A stretch of DNA of 64,000 nucleotides from JAPOUP01 sp965221405. Lineage in GTDB: Bacteria; Pseudomonadota; Alphaproteobacteria; Rhodobacterales; Rhodobacteraceae. Shown one piece after another: positions 54,483 to 63,134 of this stretch (positions within the stretch are counted from its first letter, which is position 1; each line of letters opens with the position of its first letter). Where the stretch lies: the NCBI GenBank assembly GCA_965221405.1, contig CBDCSE010000002.1, forward strand, positions 620,001 through 684,000, given 5' to 3'. The notes under the pieces are model-generated. The model had not been told where the DNA came from and ran no database searches. It saw nothing but the letters and a program-made list of their open reading frames with translations. Position numbers and translations under genes: made by a program.

Positions 54483-55442
54483 TCAGGGAGGCCGCGCCCG
54501 CAGGAACGCCTCCGCCGGCGTCAGGCAGGCCAGGACCCTGCGCGGACGCGCGTCCGTGCGGTCCTGGACGGCGCTCACCTCCGCGTCCGTCACTTTCCGG
54601 AAGTCCGTGCCCTTGGGAAGGTACCCCCGCACCAGGCCGTTGGTGTGCTCGTTCAGGCCCCGTTCCCAGGAGTGGTAGGGCCGCGCGAACAGGAAGTCAG
54701 CGCCGAGCGCCCCGGCCACCCGCGCGTGGTCGGCGAACTCCTTGCCGCTGTCGGCCGTGACCGTGTGGACGGGGAGGGATCCGAGCATGCGCGTCATGGC
54801 CGCGCCGACCGCCGCCGCCGTCTTCCTGCCGGGCCTCTGGAGAAGGGTATACTTCGACGCCCTGTCCACCAGCGACACCACGGCGCCGCTGTGGCCCGCG
54901 CCCACGATCGTGTCCGCCTCCCAGTCGCCGACCCGCGCCTTCGCCTCCCCCGGCGCCGGGCGCCCGGGGATGTCCACCCGGCCCGGGATGTGGCCCCGGC
55001 CCGCGTGGGCCCCGCCCCTGCGGTTCGGCCTCCTTGCCCGGCGCCGCAGGTGCCGCCAGAGCTGGCCCCCGGCCCTGCGGTCGGCGTGGACGTGCCGGTA
55101 AATCCACTGGCGCCCCGCCACCGGGTGGCCCTCCAGGCGCAGCCGCCCGGCGACCTGCTCCGGGCTCCAGCCCCGCACCAGCCGCCCCTCCACCAGCGCC
55201 ACCGGCTCCGGCGTCATCCTGCTGGGCACCGACGATGCCGCGCTGCGCCGCCCCTCGGCCAGCCGCTGCGCCCGGGCGTGCCGCTGGCCCCGGGCTCCGC
55301 CGTTGCGCCGGATCCCGCGCGGGACCGATGACGGACTGCGCCCGAGCTGGCGGGCGATCGCCCCGCCGGAAAGCCCGCTTTCCATCAGGGCGTGGATCTG
55401 GCATCTCCCGGGGTGGGTCAGGTGGCGCTGGCCCTCGGGCAT
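54483..55442 (-). CDS. IS30-family transposase
   Basis: A 319-residue DDE transposase, apparently intact. The N-terminal helix-turn-helix is LMESGLSGGAIARQLGRSPS; then WSPEQVAGRL and WIYRHVHADRR. The catalytic triad is in GDWEADTIVG (first Asp), HTVTADSGKEFADH (second Asp) and SWERGLNEHTNGLVRGYLPK (Glu). GGAG lies ten bases before the ATG. A scrap of a related transposase is at 11722-11780. Confidence 0.95.
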   Translation of the reverse strand: MPEGQRHLTHPGRCQIHALMESGLSGGAIARQLGRSPSSVPRGIRRNGGARGQRHARAQRLAEGRRSAASSVPSRMTPEPVALVEGRLVRGWSPEQVAGRLRLEGHPVAGRQWIYRHVHADRRAGGQLWRHLRRRARRPNRRGGAHAGRGHIPGRVDIPGRPAPGEAKARVGDWEADTIVGAGHSGAVVSLVDRASKYTLLQRPGRKTAAAVGAAMTRMLGSLPVHTVTADSGKEFADHARVAGALGADFLFARPYHSWERGLNEHTNGLVRGYLPKGTDFRKVTDAEVSAVQDRTDARPRRVLACLTPAEAFLRARPP

Positions 55443-55585
55443 GGCGGTCTCCTTCTCGCAACGAAGGGACTGTCGCCGCCATCCGGCCGATTCGCAACAT
55501 CATGCGTCGATACGACCACCATTCACCCACATCGGGTGTTGCACTTCACTGTGGAACGGGGGAACGCAAAAGGAGACGCATGATA

Positions 55586-55753
55586 GGGTGCACGCCAGAT
55601 TTTTTGGTTTGACCTGAATCCGTTTTCCATACCTGCACGAGCGCACTGTTGGTGCTGGGGAACCGCTGCAGGAAACTGGGCGGTGGGAAAGGTTCGCACG
55701 ATGGAAGGCCGAGCGGATCGCCACAGCCTGACCCAATAATCTGGCGTACACCC
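55586..55753. mobile_element. MITE B: 168-bp inverted-repeat element with 9-bp target duplication
   Basis: The ends read inward as GGGTGCACGCCAGATTTTTT (55586) and GGGTGTACGCCAGATTATTG (55753), an imperfect inverted repeat. Flanks are CGCATGATA (55577-55585) and CGCATGATG (55754-55762), a 9-bp duplication with one mismatch. The ends share GGGTG...CCAGATT with MITE A; the interiors are different and non-coding. It is probably another non-autonomous ISKra4-type derivative, inserted 31 bases beyond the IS30 element. Confidence 0.82.
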
Positions 55754-55762
55754 CGCATGATG

Positions 55763-56160
55763 CCGAAAATCAGGTTCCCGAATAGGTGCGTGTCCGGCTC
55801 CAGCCGCACACAACGGACGGCATGGGTGCCAGATCCGTCAAAATTGCTGCGCCGGGGATCGAGAGGTTACGGAAGCGGACGCGACATCCGTGAAGATCAG
55901 GCTCCCCACCTGCGGACCGATGAGGGAGGTTCAATGCCAACCGGTTCCTCGACCGCAACTGCCACCCATGACGGTGCATGGACCGGCCGGCCGGGGAATC
56001 GGCGAAAATCCGCCGATTCCCCGGCCGGCCGGTCCCAAGTCTCGTGAATGCGTGAAATATCCTGTAACCGTGCGAGGCAATAATGATTCGTCCATCTTGT
56101 AAAGATGGCCAGGGAGCCAGCGCTAACCGCGGGTGGCGGGCAGAGGAGAAACGCGGCGCA
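55763..56160. repeat. Spacer with a 24-bp perfect palindrome (55981-56034)
   Basis: Between MITE B and the M23 peptidase gene there is no supportable gene. At 55981-56004 and 56011-56034 lies a perfect 24-bp inverted repeat (arms starting GACCGGCCGGCCGGGG) with a 6-base loop AAAATC. The hairpin would be extremely stable, but no T-run follows on either strand. Confidence 0.8.
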
Positions 56161-57486
56161 ATGTTGCGGTCAATGGATTGGATGAATTCCAGACTGGAAA
56201 GGATCTTTCCAAGACTAAGGGTTTTCCTGCGTTTTGATTCACACACGAGATTCATCAGCCTTTCACCGCTGACACAGGCGGCGGGATGGACAGGCTGTGC
56301 GCTTCTGGCGGGCTGGACGGTGATCGCCTCAGCTGTCGCGCTCACCAATACGATCACTTCTGGCGACCTGCGCGACCAGATCGCGCGGGACAGTCAGATT
56401 TATGAGGAACGAATTGACGCGCTCCGCGGTGGGCGTGATCTCGGTCTCGCCGAGGCGCAGGAAGCACGGCAGCGGCTGAACGTCGCCTCGGAGAGAATTT
56501 CAGCCATCCATTCGGCGCTTCTGGAATCGGAGGACCGCCGAAGGGAGCTTGAAAAAGGCATGGAGACGATGCAGGCCGCCCTGCGGCGCACACCCAACTG
56601 GAGTGGGTCGGCCGGATCGCCCTCCGCATCCGCCGCCGAAGTCGATGCCTTCCGCAACCCCTCCTCCGGAGATAGGGTGACCGGTGATGCAGGGTCACTG
56701 GACGCGGAGTCCTTGGCATTTCTGGCGTCGGCCCTCAAACATGTAGCGGATGATCGTGACGCCCTGAATGTGGAGGCGGCCGAGGCACGGCGCACCGCGG
56801 ACACGGCCAGGCACGACATCCGTCTCCTTCAGCAGAAAAACGATCGAATCTTCAGCCAGATCGAAGAAGCCATCACCATTTCAAAGGAACCGCTCGACTC
56901 GGTTTTCGGAGCCGTCGGACTTTCTTCAGAATCGGTTCTGGACACGGTGAGGCGCGGATATTCCGGTCAAGGTGGTCCGTTAACCGCCATCAGATTCCCC
57001 GACGATACGCCGCTGGCGGACCCTGAAACGATCCGTGCCATGGGCATACTGGCGAAACTGGACGATCTTAACCTTTCGCGGCTCGCGCTGGAAAAAATCC
57101 CGCTGGCCATGCCGGTCAAGGGGCATTACCGCGTCACCAGCAGGTTTGGTCCCCGGTGGGGCCGCATGCACAAGGGCTTGGATCTGGCTGCGGATTACGG
57201 CACGCCGATCCTCGCCACGGCCGATGGTACCGTGACATTCGCGGGTTGGCTGGGAGCTTATGGCCGGATCGTGAAAATCCGGCATGAATATGGCCTGGAA
57301 ACATATTATGCACATCTGGCGAAAATTCGGGTGAATAAAGGCCAAAGGGTATCGCGTGGCGACAGGATAGGTGATATGGGGACTTCTGGCCGCTCAACCG
57401 GCACTCACCTTCACTACGAGGTCCGCGCAAACGGCAAGGCCATCAACCCAATGATCTACATCAAGGCGTCAAATAATGTTTTCTAA
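56161..57486 (+). CDS. M23 family metallopeptidase with DUF5930 N-terminus
   Basis: A 441-residue envelope protein. A short cytoplasmic start (RLERIFPRLRVFLRFDSHTR) and one membrane segment (WTGCALLAGWTVIASAVALT) are followed by a periplasmic coiled coil (about residues 80-160 and 210-255). The C-terminal LytM/M23 domain has RFGPRWGRMHKGLDLAADYG (zinc HxxxD), ETYYAHLAKI and TGTHLHYEVRANGK (HxH). The zinc ligands appear complete, so it may cut peptidoglycan cross-links. It overlaps the bactofilin gene by 11 bases. The exact start (56161, 56173 or 56182) is uncertain. Confidence 0.92.
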   Translation: MLRSMDWMNSRLERIFPRLRVFLRFDSHTRFISLSPLTQAAGWTGCALLAGWTVIASAVALTNTITSGDLRDQIARDSQIYEERIDALRGGRDLGLAEAQEARQRLNVASERISAIHSALLESEDRRRELEKGMETMQAALRRTPNWSGSAGSPSASAAEVDAFRNPSSGDRVTGDAGSLDAESLAFLASALKHVADDRDALNVEAAEARRTADTARHDIRLLQQKNDRIFSQIEEAITISKEPLDSVFGAVGLSSESVLDTVRRGYSGQGGPLTAIRFPDDTPLADPETIRAMGILAKLDDLNLSRLALEKIPLAMPVKGHYRVTSRFGPRWGRMHKGLDLAADYGTPILATADGTVTFAGWLGAYGRIVKIRHEYGLETYYAHLAKIRVNKGQRVSRGDRIGDMGTSGRSTGTHLHYEVRANGKAINPMIYIKASNNVF

Positions 57487-58057
57487 GAGCAGGATCAACG
57501 AACTCAACGCAAAAACCGACGAACCGCAGGAAAAGGGGCACACGTCAGCCACCCCTACCAATGCTGCCGCGCCATCGGCGACATCCGTCGCCAAACAACA
57601 GTCGGCGAAGCCGAAGCCACCGGCTTCGGTCCTGTCAGCCGATCTGGTTGTCACCGGCAATCTCAAGACAACCGGAGACATCCAGGTCGAGGGCACCGTC
57701 AAGGGCGACATACACGCCCATCTTCTGACTGTCGGCGAGAACGCCATTGTCACAGGCGAAGTGGTCGGTGACGACGTCATCATCACCGGAAAGATCAAGG
57801 GCCGCGTCCGGGCACTGAAGGTCAGGCTGACCTCGACGGCCCAGGTTCAGGGTGATATAGTTCACAAAGCGCTGGCGATTGAATCCGGAGCCCATTTCGA
57901 AGGCTCGGTCGTGAGACAGGATGACCCGCTGAGCGACAGCAAGAGCGACAGGCGTGCACAGACTCCCGTTGTCGCTCAGCCCACGCAGAAGCAGGCAGCG
58001 GTTGCTGCGGTCAGCCAACCGCAGACGACGCCGAGGGCGACAGCGGTCGGCCAGTAG
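57476..58057 (+). CDS. Bactofilin (polymer-forming cytoskeletal protein)
   Basis: A 193-residue bactofilin. The central beta-helix (about residues 55-150) shows the repeated pattern DLVVTGNLKTTGDIQVEGTV, KGDIHAHLLTVGENAIVTGE, GDDVIITGKIKGRVRALKVR and VQGDIVHKALAIESGAHFEG. Proline/alanine/glutamine-rich tails flank it. Bactofilins polymerise without nucleotide and place peptidoglycan enzymes; the overlapping M23 peptidase gene just upstream is the usual partner, so the two probably shape or divide the cell together. Confidence 0.94.
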   Translation: MFSKSRINELNAKTDEPQEKGHTSATPTNAAAPSATSVAKQQSAKPKPPASVLSADLVVTGNLKTTGDIQVEGTVKGDIHAHLLTVGENAIVTGEVVGDDVIITGKIKGRVRALKVRLTSTAQVQGDIVHKALAIESGAHFEGSVVRQDDPLSDSKSDRRAQTPVVAQPTQKQAAVAAVSQPQTTPRATAVGQ

Positions 58058-58152
58058 GCTAAAGTGCGCCGCTCCATCCATGATTGTGTGGCCGAGCGGC
58101 CCGAGACCGGATGTCGTCGATACCGCACGGACGTTGGTGATTTTTCGCGTGT

Positions 58153-58932
58153 TCACGCGCTGTCCCTGAGTGTCCGGCGGTAGAGGTGCCATGTCGCGTG
58201 CCCAAGCACAGGAAGCACGAACGGAAGCCCCAGAAAATAGGGTAGCATTCCGGCAAACAGCAGGGCCGCTACGGAGAAGGACCAAACCGTCATCACCATG
58301 AGGTTGTTGCGCACCGCCGATATGCTGAGCAGCATCGCTGTGACAAAATCCACCTCCCTTTCCAGGAGCAGTGGCAGACTCACGACGGTCAGGGCAAACA
58401 GGACGAAGGCGAGGATTCCCCCGATCGCGAGTTCCGTCAATATCATCGCAATTCCGGTCGGGGTCAGATAGATGTCCAGTGAGGTGGTGACGTTCGTCAT
58501 CGCCCCGGGCCCCATGAAGAGCGCGAAGATCATATGCGCCAGAAAGGTCCAGAACAGGAAATACATGACAATGATGGCACCCGCCCAAGGAAGCTGGCGA
58601 TCTTTCTCCCGCAGGACCACGCCTAGAATTCCGTACCAGTTCAGGCTCTCGCCATTCCCGAGCCTTCGGGAGATCTCGTATAGCCCCACCGCGGCGAAAG
58701 GGGCCACAAGCGGGAAGCCGAGCGATACCGTCAGCGTCCAGGCCAGCGTGCCGGCGCCGAAATGAACCAGAAGAATACCCGCGACGACGTAGACCGAGCT
58801 GAAAAAGATTCCGTAGGCGGGAGCCCGCCTGAAGTCCCTCCACCCCGAACGAAGTGATGCGGCCAGATCCCGCAAAGTGATCTTTTCGACACGAGGCAGC
58901 GCCGATGGCGGCATATTGTCGTCGACAGGCAT
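58153..58932 (-). CDS. DUF2189 family membrane protein
   Basis: A 259-residue protein with about six membrane segments. A conserved cytoplasmic start (LRDLAASLRSGWRDFRRAPA) is followed by YGIFFSSVYVVAGILLVHFG, GFPLVAPFAAVGLYEISRRL, AGAIIVMYFLFWTFLAHMIF and ending VLGHATWHLYRRTL, the DUF2189 pattern. The start at 58932 is chosen because GGGGA precedes it; the frame is open to 58989, overlapping the amidase stop. The function is unknown. Confidence 0.88.
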   Translation of the reverse strand: MPVDDNMPPSALPRVEKITLRDLAASLRSGWRDFRRAPAYGIFFSSVYVVAGILLVHFGAGTLAWTLTVSLGFPLVAPFAAVGLYEISRRLGNGESLNWYGILGVVLREKDRQLPWAGAIIVMYFLFWTFLAHMIFALFMGPGAMTNVTTSLDIYLTPTGIAMILTELAIGGILAFVLFALTVVSLPLLLEREVDFVTAMLLSISAVRNNLMVMTVWSFSVAALLFAGMLPYFLGLPFVLPVLGHATWHLYRRTLRDSA

Positions 58933-58982
58933 CGCTGTTCCCCACTCGCCGCCGATGGAAACCTGAACGGTCCCCCGGCCGT

Positions 58983-60395
58983 TCAGCATTCAGGTGGACG
59001 CGCTCCCGGCCAGTCCGTCGCTTCATGATAGGCCTGCGCGAGTCCCAGAAGCCTGGCATCGCCATCCCGCGGCCCGAACGCCTGGATTCCCATCGGCAGC
59101 CCATCTGCACCAAATCCCGCGGGCAACGCAACGGCCGGAATCCCGATCAGGCTGACCGGAACGGATACCTCCATCCATCGGTGGTAAGTGTCCATCGACC
59201 GCCCCGCGACCATTTTCGGCCATATGCCGTCCGCCGCGAAGGGCCAGATCTGGGCGCAAGGCAGCACGAGAGCGTCGAAAGAGGCGAACAGCCCGGAGCA
59301 GCATCTGAACCATGCGGAGGCGCAGAGTGATGCGTTGTGCAATTCCATGGCGTTGAATGCCCGTCCCCGGTCTATCTCCCAAAGAGCCTCCTCCTTCAGC
59401 CGTCCACGACGCTCTGGATCGCTCCAGACCGGTTCCAGCCGCGTAGCCACCGCCCAGGACCGGAGCGTGGTCCAGCTCTCCCAGATCTCTTCGCTTGGAA
59501 AAGGCGGTCGCAGCGGTTCGACCACCGCTCCAAGTTCCTCAAATGTCGCAAGCGCGGCCTCGCAGACTTCCAGGATGCCATCCTCGCATTTGTAGGCACC
59601 GCCCCAGTCGCCCAGCCAGCCAATCCTCCATCCCCGGATGTCCGTCGATATCCGTATCTCCTCGGCGTCGAATTCCCTACCCCATGGCTGACGCGGGTCG
59701 GAACCGGCAAGGGTCTGTAACAGACCAGCGAGATCCAGAGGGTCGCGCGCCATTGGTCCAAGGGTTGACAGGGGATGCAGGAACATATCACCCCGCGGCT
59801 CGTCGGGGACGAGTCCAAAGCTTGGCCGCATCCCGTATACGTTGTTCCAGGCCGCTGGATTGCGCAACGAACCCATCATGTCGGATCCATCGGCCACGCT
59901 GACCATTCTCGCGGCGAGGGCCACAGCGGCCCCGCCCGAGGATCCGCCACAGCTACGGTCAGTGTCATATGGGTTGCGCGTAGTGCCATACACGGGATTG
60001 AAGGTATTGGAACCAATCCCGAATTCCGGGGTGTTTGTCTTTCCAATCAGGATCGCGCCATCCTCCCGCAACCGCGTGGCGGGAAGGTCATCATCCGACG
60101 GGACGGAATCGGCGAAGACCGGCGATCCCATTGTGGAACGGATACCGCGTGTCAGAACGAGATCCTTCACGGCAAGGGGAATTCCGTGGAGCCAACCGCG
60201 TCGTGGCTCCCTGTCCGCGACCTCGGCCTGCCGCGTGAGCAAGTCCTCGTCAAGAAGACTGACGACAGCATTCAGCTTCCCGTTCACCCGTGCGATCCGG
60301 TCCAGCGTCGCCCGCATCAGCTCCACTGCCGACACATCCCCTGCGGCGAGCATCGCCGACAGTTCCCGGGCTGAATACTCCGTCAATGCGGTCAT
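58983..60395 (-). CDS. Amidase-signature family protein
   Basis: A 470-residue amidase-signature enzyme. The catalytic lysine is in GIPLAVKDLVLTRG (residue 77), the cis-serine in DRSCGGSSGGAAVALAA (about 152), and the nucleophile serine in GSDMMGSLRNPAAWN (about 175), where most relatives read DTGGSIR. ILIGKTNTPEFGIGSNT and VSVPVSLIGIPAVALPAGF are also typical. It hydrolyses an unknown amide. It lies immediately upstream of the DUF2189 gene on the same strand; it is not part of a gatCAB operon. Confidence 0.92.
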   Translation of the reverse strand: MTALTEYSARELSAMLAAGDVSAVELMRATLDRIARVNGKLNAVVSLLDEDLLTRQAEVADREPRRGWLHGIPLAVKDLVLTRGIRSTMGSPVFADSVPSDDDLPATRLREDGAILIGKTNTPEFGIGSNTFNPVYGTTRNPYDTDRSCGGSSGGAAVALAARMVSVADGSDMMGSLRNPAAWNNVYGMRPSFGLVPDEPRGDMFLHPLSTLGPMARDPLDLAGLLQTLAGSDPRQPWGREFDAEEIRISTDIRGWRIGWLGDWGGAYKCEDGILEVCEAALATFEELGAVVEPLRPPFPSEEIWESWTTLRSWAVATRLEPVWSDPERRGRLKEEALWEIDRGRAFNAMELHNASLCASAWFRCCSGLFASFDALVLPCAQIWPFAADGIWPKMVAGRSMDTYHRWMEVSVPVSLIGIPAVALPAGFGADGLPMGIQAFGPRDGDARLLGLAQAYHEATDWPGARPPEC

Positions 60396-60451
60396 GCGAT
60401 CTCCCGTTCAGCGATGTGGCGGAGAGAGCGCGTCAATGACGCCCGCGTCCG

Positions 60452-61579
60452 TCAGCCACCCGCGGTCGTCTCGGCCCGGTTCTTACCACTGACATCCAGC
60501 GCCAGCGCCGCCTCCATAAATGCGTCAAGATCGCCGTCGAGTACGCCCTGCGTGTTCGAGGTCTCGTATCCGGTGCGTAGATCCTTCACCATCCTGTGGG
60601 GCTGCAGAACGTATGAACGTATATGGTTACCCCATCCAGCATCCCCTTTGGCCTCATGCGCTTCCGATATCGCGGCGTTGCGCCTGTCAATCTCCAGTTG
60701 GTAAAGCCGTGACTTAAGCGCCTTCATCGCGATGTCACGATTCTGGTGCTGGGACTTCTCGGAAGAGGTCACCACGATTCCGGTCGGCAGATGAGTGATA
60801 CGAACCGCGGAGTCCGTTTTGTTTACGTGCTGTCCACCCGCTCCGGAGGCTCTGAACGTATCGAGTCTGATATCCGACGGTTTGACTTCGACCTCGATAC
60901 CGTCGTCGATAACCGGGTAGACCCAAACCGAACTGAAGGAAGTGTGCCTGCGCGCCGCAGAGTCGTATGGCGATATCCGCACCAGTCGGTGGACCCCCGA
61001 CTCGGTCTTGAGCCAACCATAGGCGCAAGGTCCGGAAATCCGGTACGCGGCCGATCTGATACCCGCTTCCTCACCCGGGCTGATGGAACGAGGCTCGACC
61101 GAATATCCCTTCCGTTCGGCCCAGCGGAGATACATTCTGACAAGCATCTCGGCCCAGTCGCAGCTTTCGGTGCCACCCGCACCCGCATTTATCTCGAGAA
61201 ACGTGTCGTTGCCGTCCGCTTCGCCATCCAGAAGCGCTTCCGTTTCCTTTCTCGCGGCATAGGCCTCAAGTTTCTTCAGCGCGTTTTCGGCGTCGCTGAC
61301 AACATCGCTGTCTCCCTCCATTTCGCCGAGTTCGATCAATTCGACATTGTCCGCGAGATCCCGACCGATGCTCTTGCAGGTTTCTATGGCGTCTACCAGC
61401 ATCTGCCGCTCGCGCATGAGTTTGCGTGCCACGTCAGGATCATTCCACAGCGCCGGATCCTCGACCCGGGCGTTGAATTCCTCCAGCCTGAACTCAGCGG
61501 TGCCGAAATCCATACGCTGGCGCAGCAATGCCAGCGACTTACCTATTGCTTCGACAGTGTTCTGCGTCTCGGCACGCAT
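60452..61579 (-). CDS. prfB: Peptide chain release factor 2
   Basis: A 375-residue RF2. Visible are the N-terminal helical domain, the universal GGQ loop in FRASGAGGQHVNKTDSAVR, the flanking INAGAGGTESCDWAEMLVRM and TESGVHRLVRISPYDSAARR, and the stop-codon reading region containing SPGEEAGIRS. There is no internal UGA and no programmed frameshift: the frame is continuous from ATG 61579. The frame stays open upstream to 62437, but that part is not RF2. Confidence 0.96.
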   Translation of the reverse strand: MRAETQNTVEAIGKSLALLRQRMDFGTAEFRLEEFNARVEDPALWNDPDVARKLMRERQMLVDAIETCKSIGRDLADNVELIELGEMEGDSDVVSDAENALKKLEAYAARKETEALLDGEADGNDTFLEINAGAGGTESCDWAEMLVRMYLRWAERKGYSVEPRSISPGEEAGIRSAAYRISGPCAYGWLKTESGVHRLVRISPYDSAARRHTSFSSVWVYPVIDDGIEVEVKPSDIRLDTFRASGAGGQHVNKTDSAVRITHLPTGIVVTSSEKSQHQNRDIAMKALKSRLYQLEIDRRNAAISEAHEAKGDAGWGNHIRSYVLQPHRMVKDLRTGYETSNTQGVLDGDLDAFMEAALALDVSGKNRAETTAGG

Positions 61580-62120
61580 TATCCCAGGACCTGTTTCCGA
61601 TAGACTGGACAGGCCCGTCCCTATTGAATCCGCAGATTGTTGGCAAGTCTCGCCGTCGCGTCTCCCGTTATCGCCCTGTCCCTGGCGGAGGCCGTCCGCG
61701 AACGTGCGCGGATGCGTGACGCCTTGAGGAACGGTACTTGCCGAAATTGAGGCACGTGGCCGGACATCGCGACAGAATCGAAGGACGGCGACGACCCTCT
61801 GACGGAAACTTTCGCCAGCGCCGCGTGGCGCATGCGCCATTATCGCCACATACGGCAGGGGGCGGCACGGGCTGGCGCTGGGCCATGGCGAAGGCTCTGG
61901 AGTGCGGGACGGTGCCGGCGGCTCCCGACATGCGCGGGGAGCGGAAAGCCATGGTCGCACGGCTACGGCCCCTGCCCGACGATTCGGCGCGGATGCGGGC
62001 CGGGCACGGAGATCGGGATCTGAGCGGGAGGATGGATGTTTCGCGTCAAGGGTATGGAAAACACGCGTCCGGGCTACAGTCGCTCCGGACACCAGTCGGC
62101 AATTCGGGGACCGGGACGCG
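61580..62120. other. Intergenic, nothing recognised
   Basis: About 540 bases upstream of prfB. Several frames are open on both strands because of the high GC content, but none has a start signal or a known motif. It is probably the junction between core DNA and the accessory patch to the right. Confidence 0.4.
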
Positions 62121-62410
62121 GTGCACGCGGAGATCGCCAGCAGGAGGGAAGAGATCGCGATGGTGTGCCGTAGACACGGCGTGGTCCGCCTTGAGATCTT
62201 CGGCTCGGCCGCGCGCGCGACCAACTTCGATCCGGCGAAGAGCGACGCGGACTTCCTGGTGCAGTATGATTCCTCGGGCGTTACTTCGATCTCAAGGACA
62301 ACCTTGCCGCCGTCCTGGGCCGACAGGTGGATCTTCTCGAGCGCCTGCCGGAGAACAGGTACCTCCTGGACAGCATCAACGAGTGCCGGGAGCTCGTATA
62401 TGAAGTGTGA
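62121..62410 (+). pseudogene. MntA-type nucleotidyltransferase antitoxin, frameshifted
   Basis: The first frame, possibly from GTG 62121, encodes MVCRRHGVVRLEIFGSAARA and then FDPAKSDADFLVQYDSSG, the GSxxR...DxD nucleotidyltransferase signature. One base appears to be missing near 62278-62283. The next frame resumes exactly where homology requires, YFDLKDNLAAVLGRQVDLLE, and ends with a stop at 62408-62410 overlapping the HEPN gene start. MntA proteins adenylylate and silence the HepT RNase. The frameshift should inactivate it unless it is a sequencing error or is recoded. Confidence 0.8.
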
Positions 62411-63134
62411 TCCGAGGGTCTGCCTGGAGGACGTCATCCGGTCGGCGGCAGTGATCGCGCACTACGTCGCCGGCACCGACTTCGACGGGTATCTCTCCAA
62501 TTCCCTGCTTCAGGATGGTGTCGAGCGCCGCTTCATAACAATTGGCGGGGCTCTGGTCCAGCTCAGGGGCGACTCGCCCAGCGTGGCCACACGGCTTCCG
62601 GATCTGCCGAAAGTCGTCGATCTACGAAACCTCCTCAACCATGAATACGATGCTATCGTACCCGAGAGGGTGTGGGAAGCCGCCGTGGATCATCTTCCCG
62701 GGCTGTGGCGATCCACCCGCCCGATCGCGTCTCGCCGACGGTGCGTAGACAGTCCGCTCCGCAGCATCACGCGTGACGGGCGAATTCGGAGGCGGCATCC
62801 GGTTCCGCGTAGGTCTCGGCCAGCCCGAAGGGCGATGACGGCGGCGCGGCCAATGGTTTCGGACAGTCAGTTCGGGATCCGCGCCCGAGATCCAGAATCT
62901 GCCGCATCGGCTTGCGCCCCGCACGTTTCCATGTCATCCGCGTACGGAAGGAGAAAGCGATGGCTGGCATCGATCTGGAAAGATTGCGCAGCTTTGTCAG
63001 AACCGGTGACCGTAATGTGCCTCCTTACTTTGCGGGACGCGCGAATGTCCTCGAAGACATCGCGGAGGCCGCGAGGGAATGCTGGCGGGCCTGGCGGAAC
63101 GGAAAGCAGGCGACGCCGGGCGCTACCCGCATGA
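62400..63134 (+). CDS. HepT-like HEPN toxin, with aberrant C-terminal extension
   Basis: The frame starts MKCDPRVCLEDVIRSAAVIA and contains the HEPN RNase motif in DLPKVVDLRNLLNHEYDAIV (RNxxxHxY). The segment up to LPGLWRSTRP, about residue 110 (near 62740), is a full-length HepT. After that the frame runs on to 63134 through arginine-rich sequence unlike the family and overlaps the next gene. The natural stop has probably been lost by a small deletion. Start and mntA stop overlap, as in intact mntA-hepT operons. Confidence 0.7.
   Translation: MKCDPRVCLEDVIRSAAVIAHYVAGTDFDGYLSNSLLQDGVERRFITIGGALVQLRGDSPSVATRLPDLPKVVDLRNLLNHEYDAIVPERVWEAAVDHLPGLWRSTRPIASRRRCVDSPLRSITRDGRIRRRHPVPRRSRPARRAMTAARPMVSDSQFGIRARDPESAASACAPHVSMSSAYGRRKRWLASIWKDCAALSEPVTVMCLLTLRDARMSSKTSRRPRGNAGGPGGTESRRRRALPA

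Larger units (their letters stand above)
54248..55554 (-). mobile_element. IS30-family insertion sequence
   Basis: The transposase gene is flanked by imperfect inverted repeats reading inward: CCACTCCGAAGCGCAACGCC at 54248-54267 and CCACAGTGAAGTGCAACACC at 55554-55535 (15 of 20 positions agree). This gives an element of about 1.3 kb, normal for the family. The left end is embedded in a 23-bp perfect palindrome (separate entry). The sequence is far richer in GC than the flanks. Target duplication was not evident. Confidence 0.7.

Noticed and set aside
60452..61579. Programmed +1 frameshift in prfB
   Set aside because: The gene is a single continuous frame with no in-frame UGA.
61580..62437. 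Upstream extension of the prfB frame (to 661 codons)
   Set aside because: The first ~286 codons are unlike RF2 and overlap the antisense of mntA; RF2 begins at 61579.
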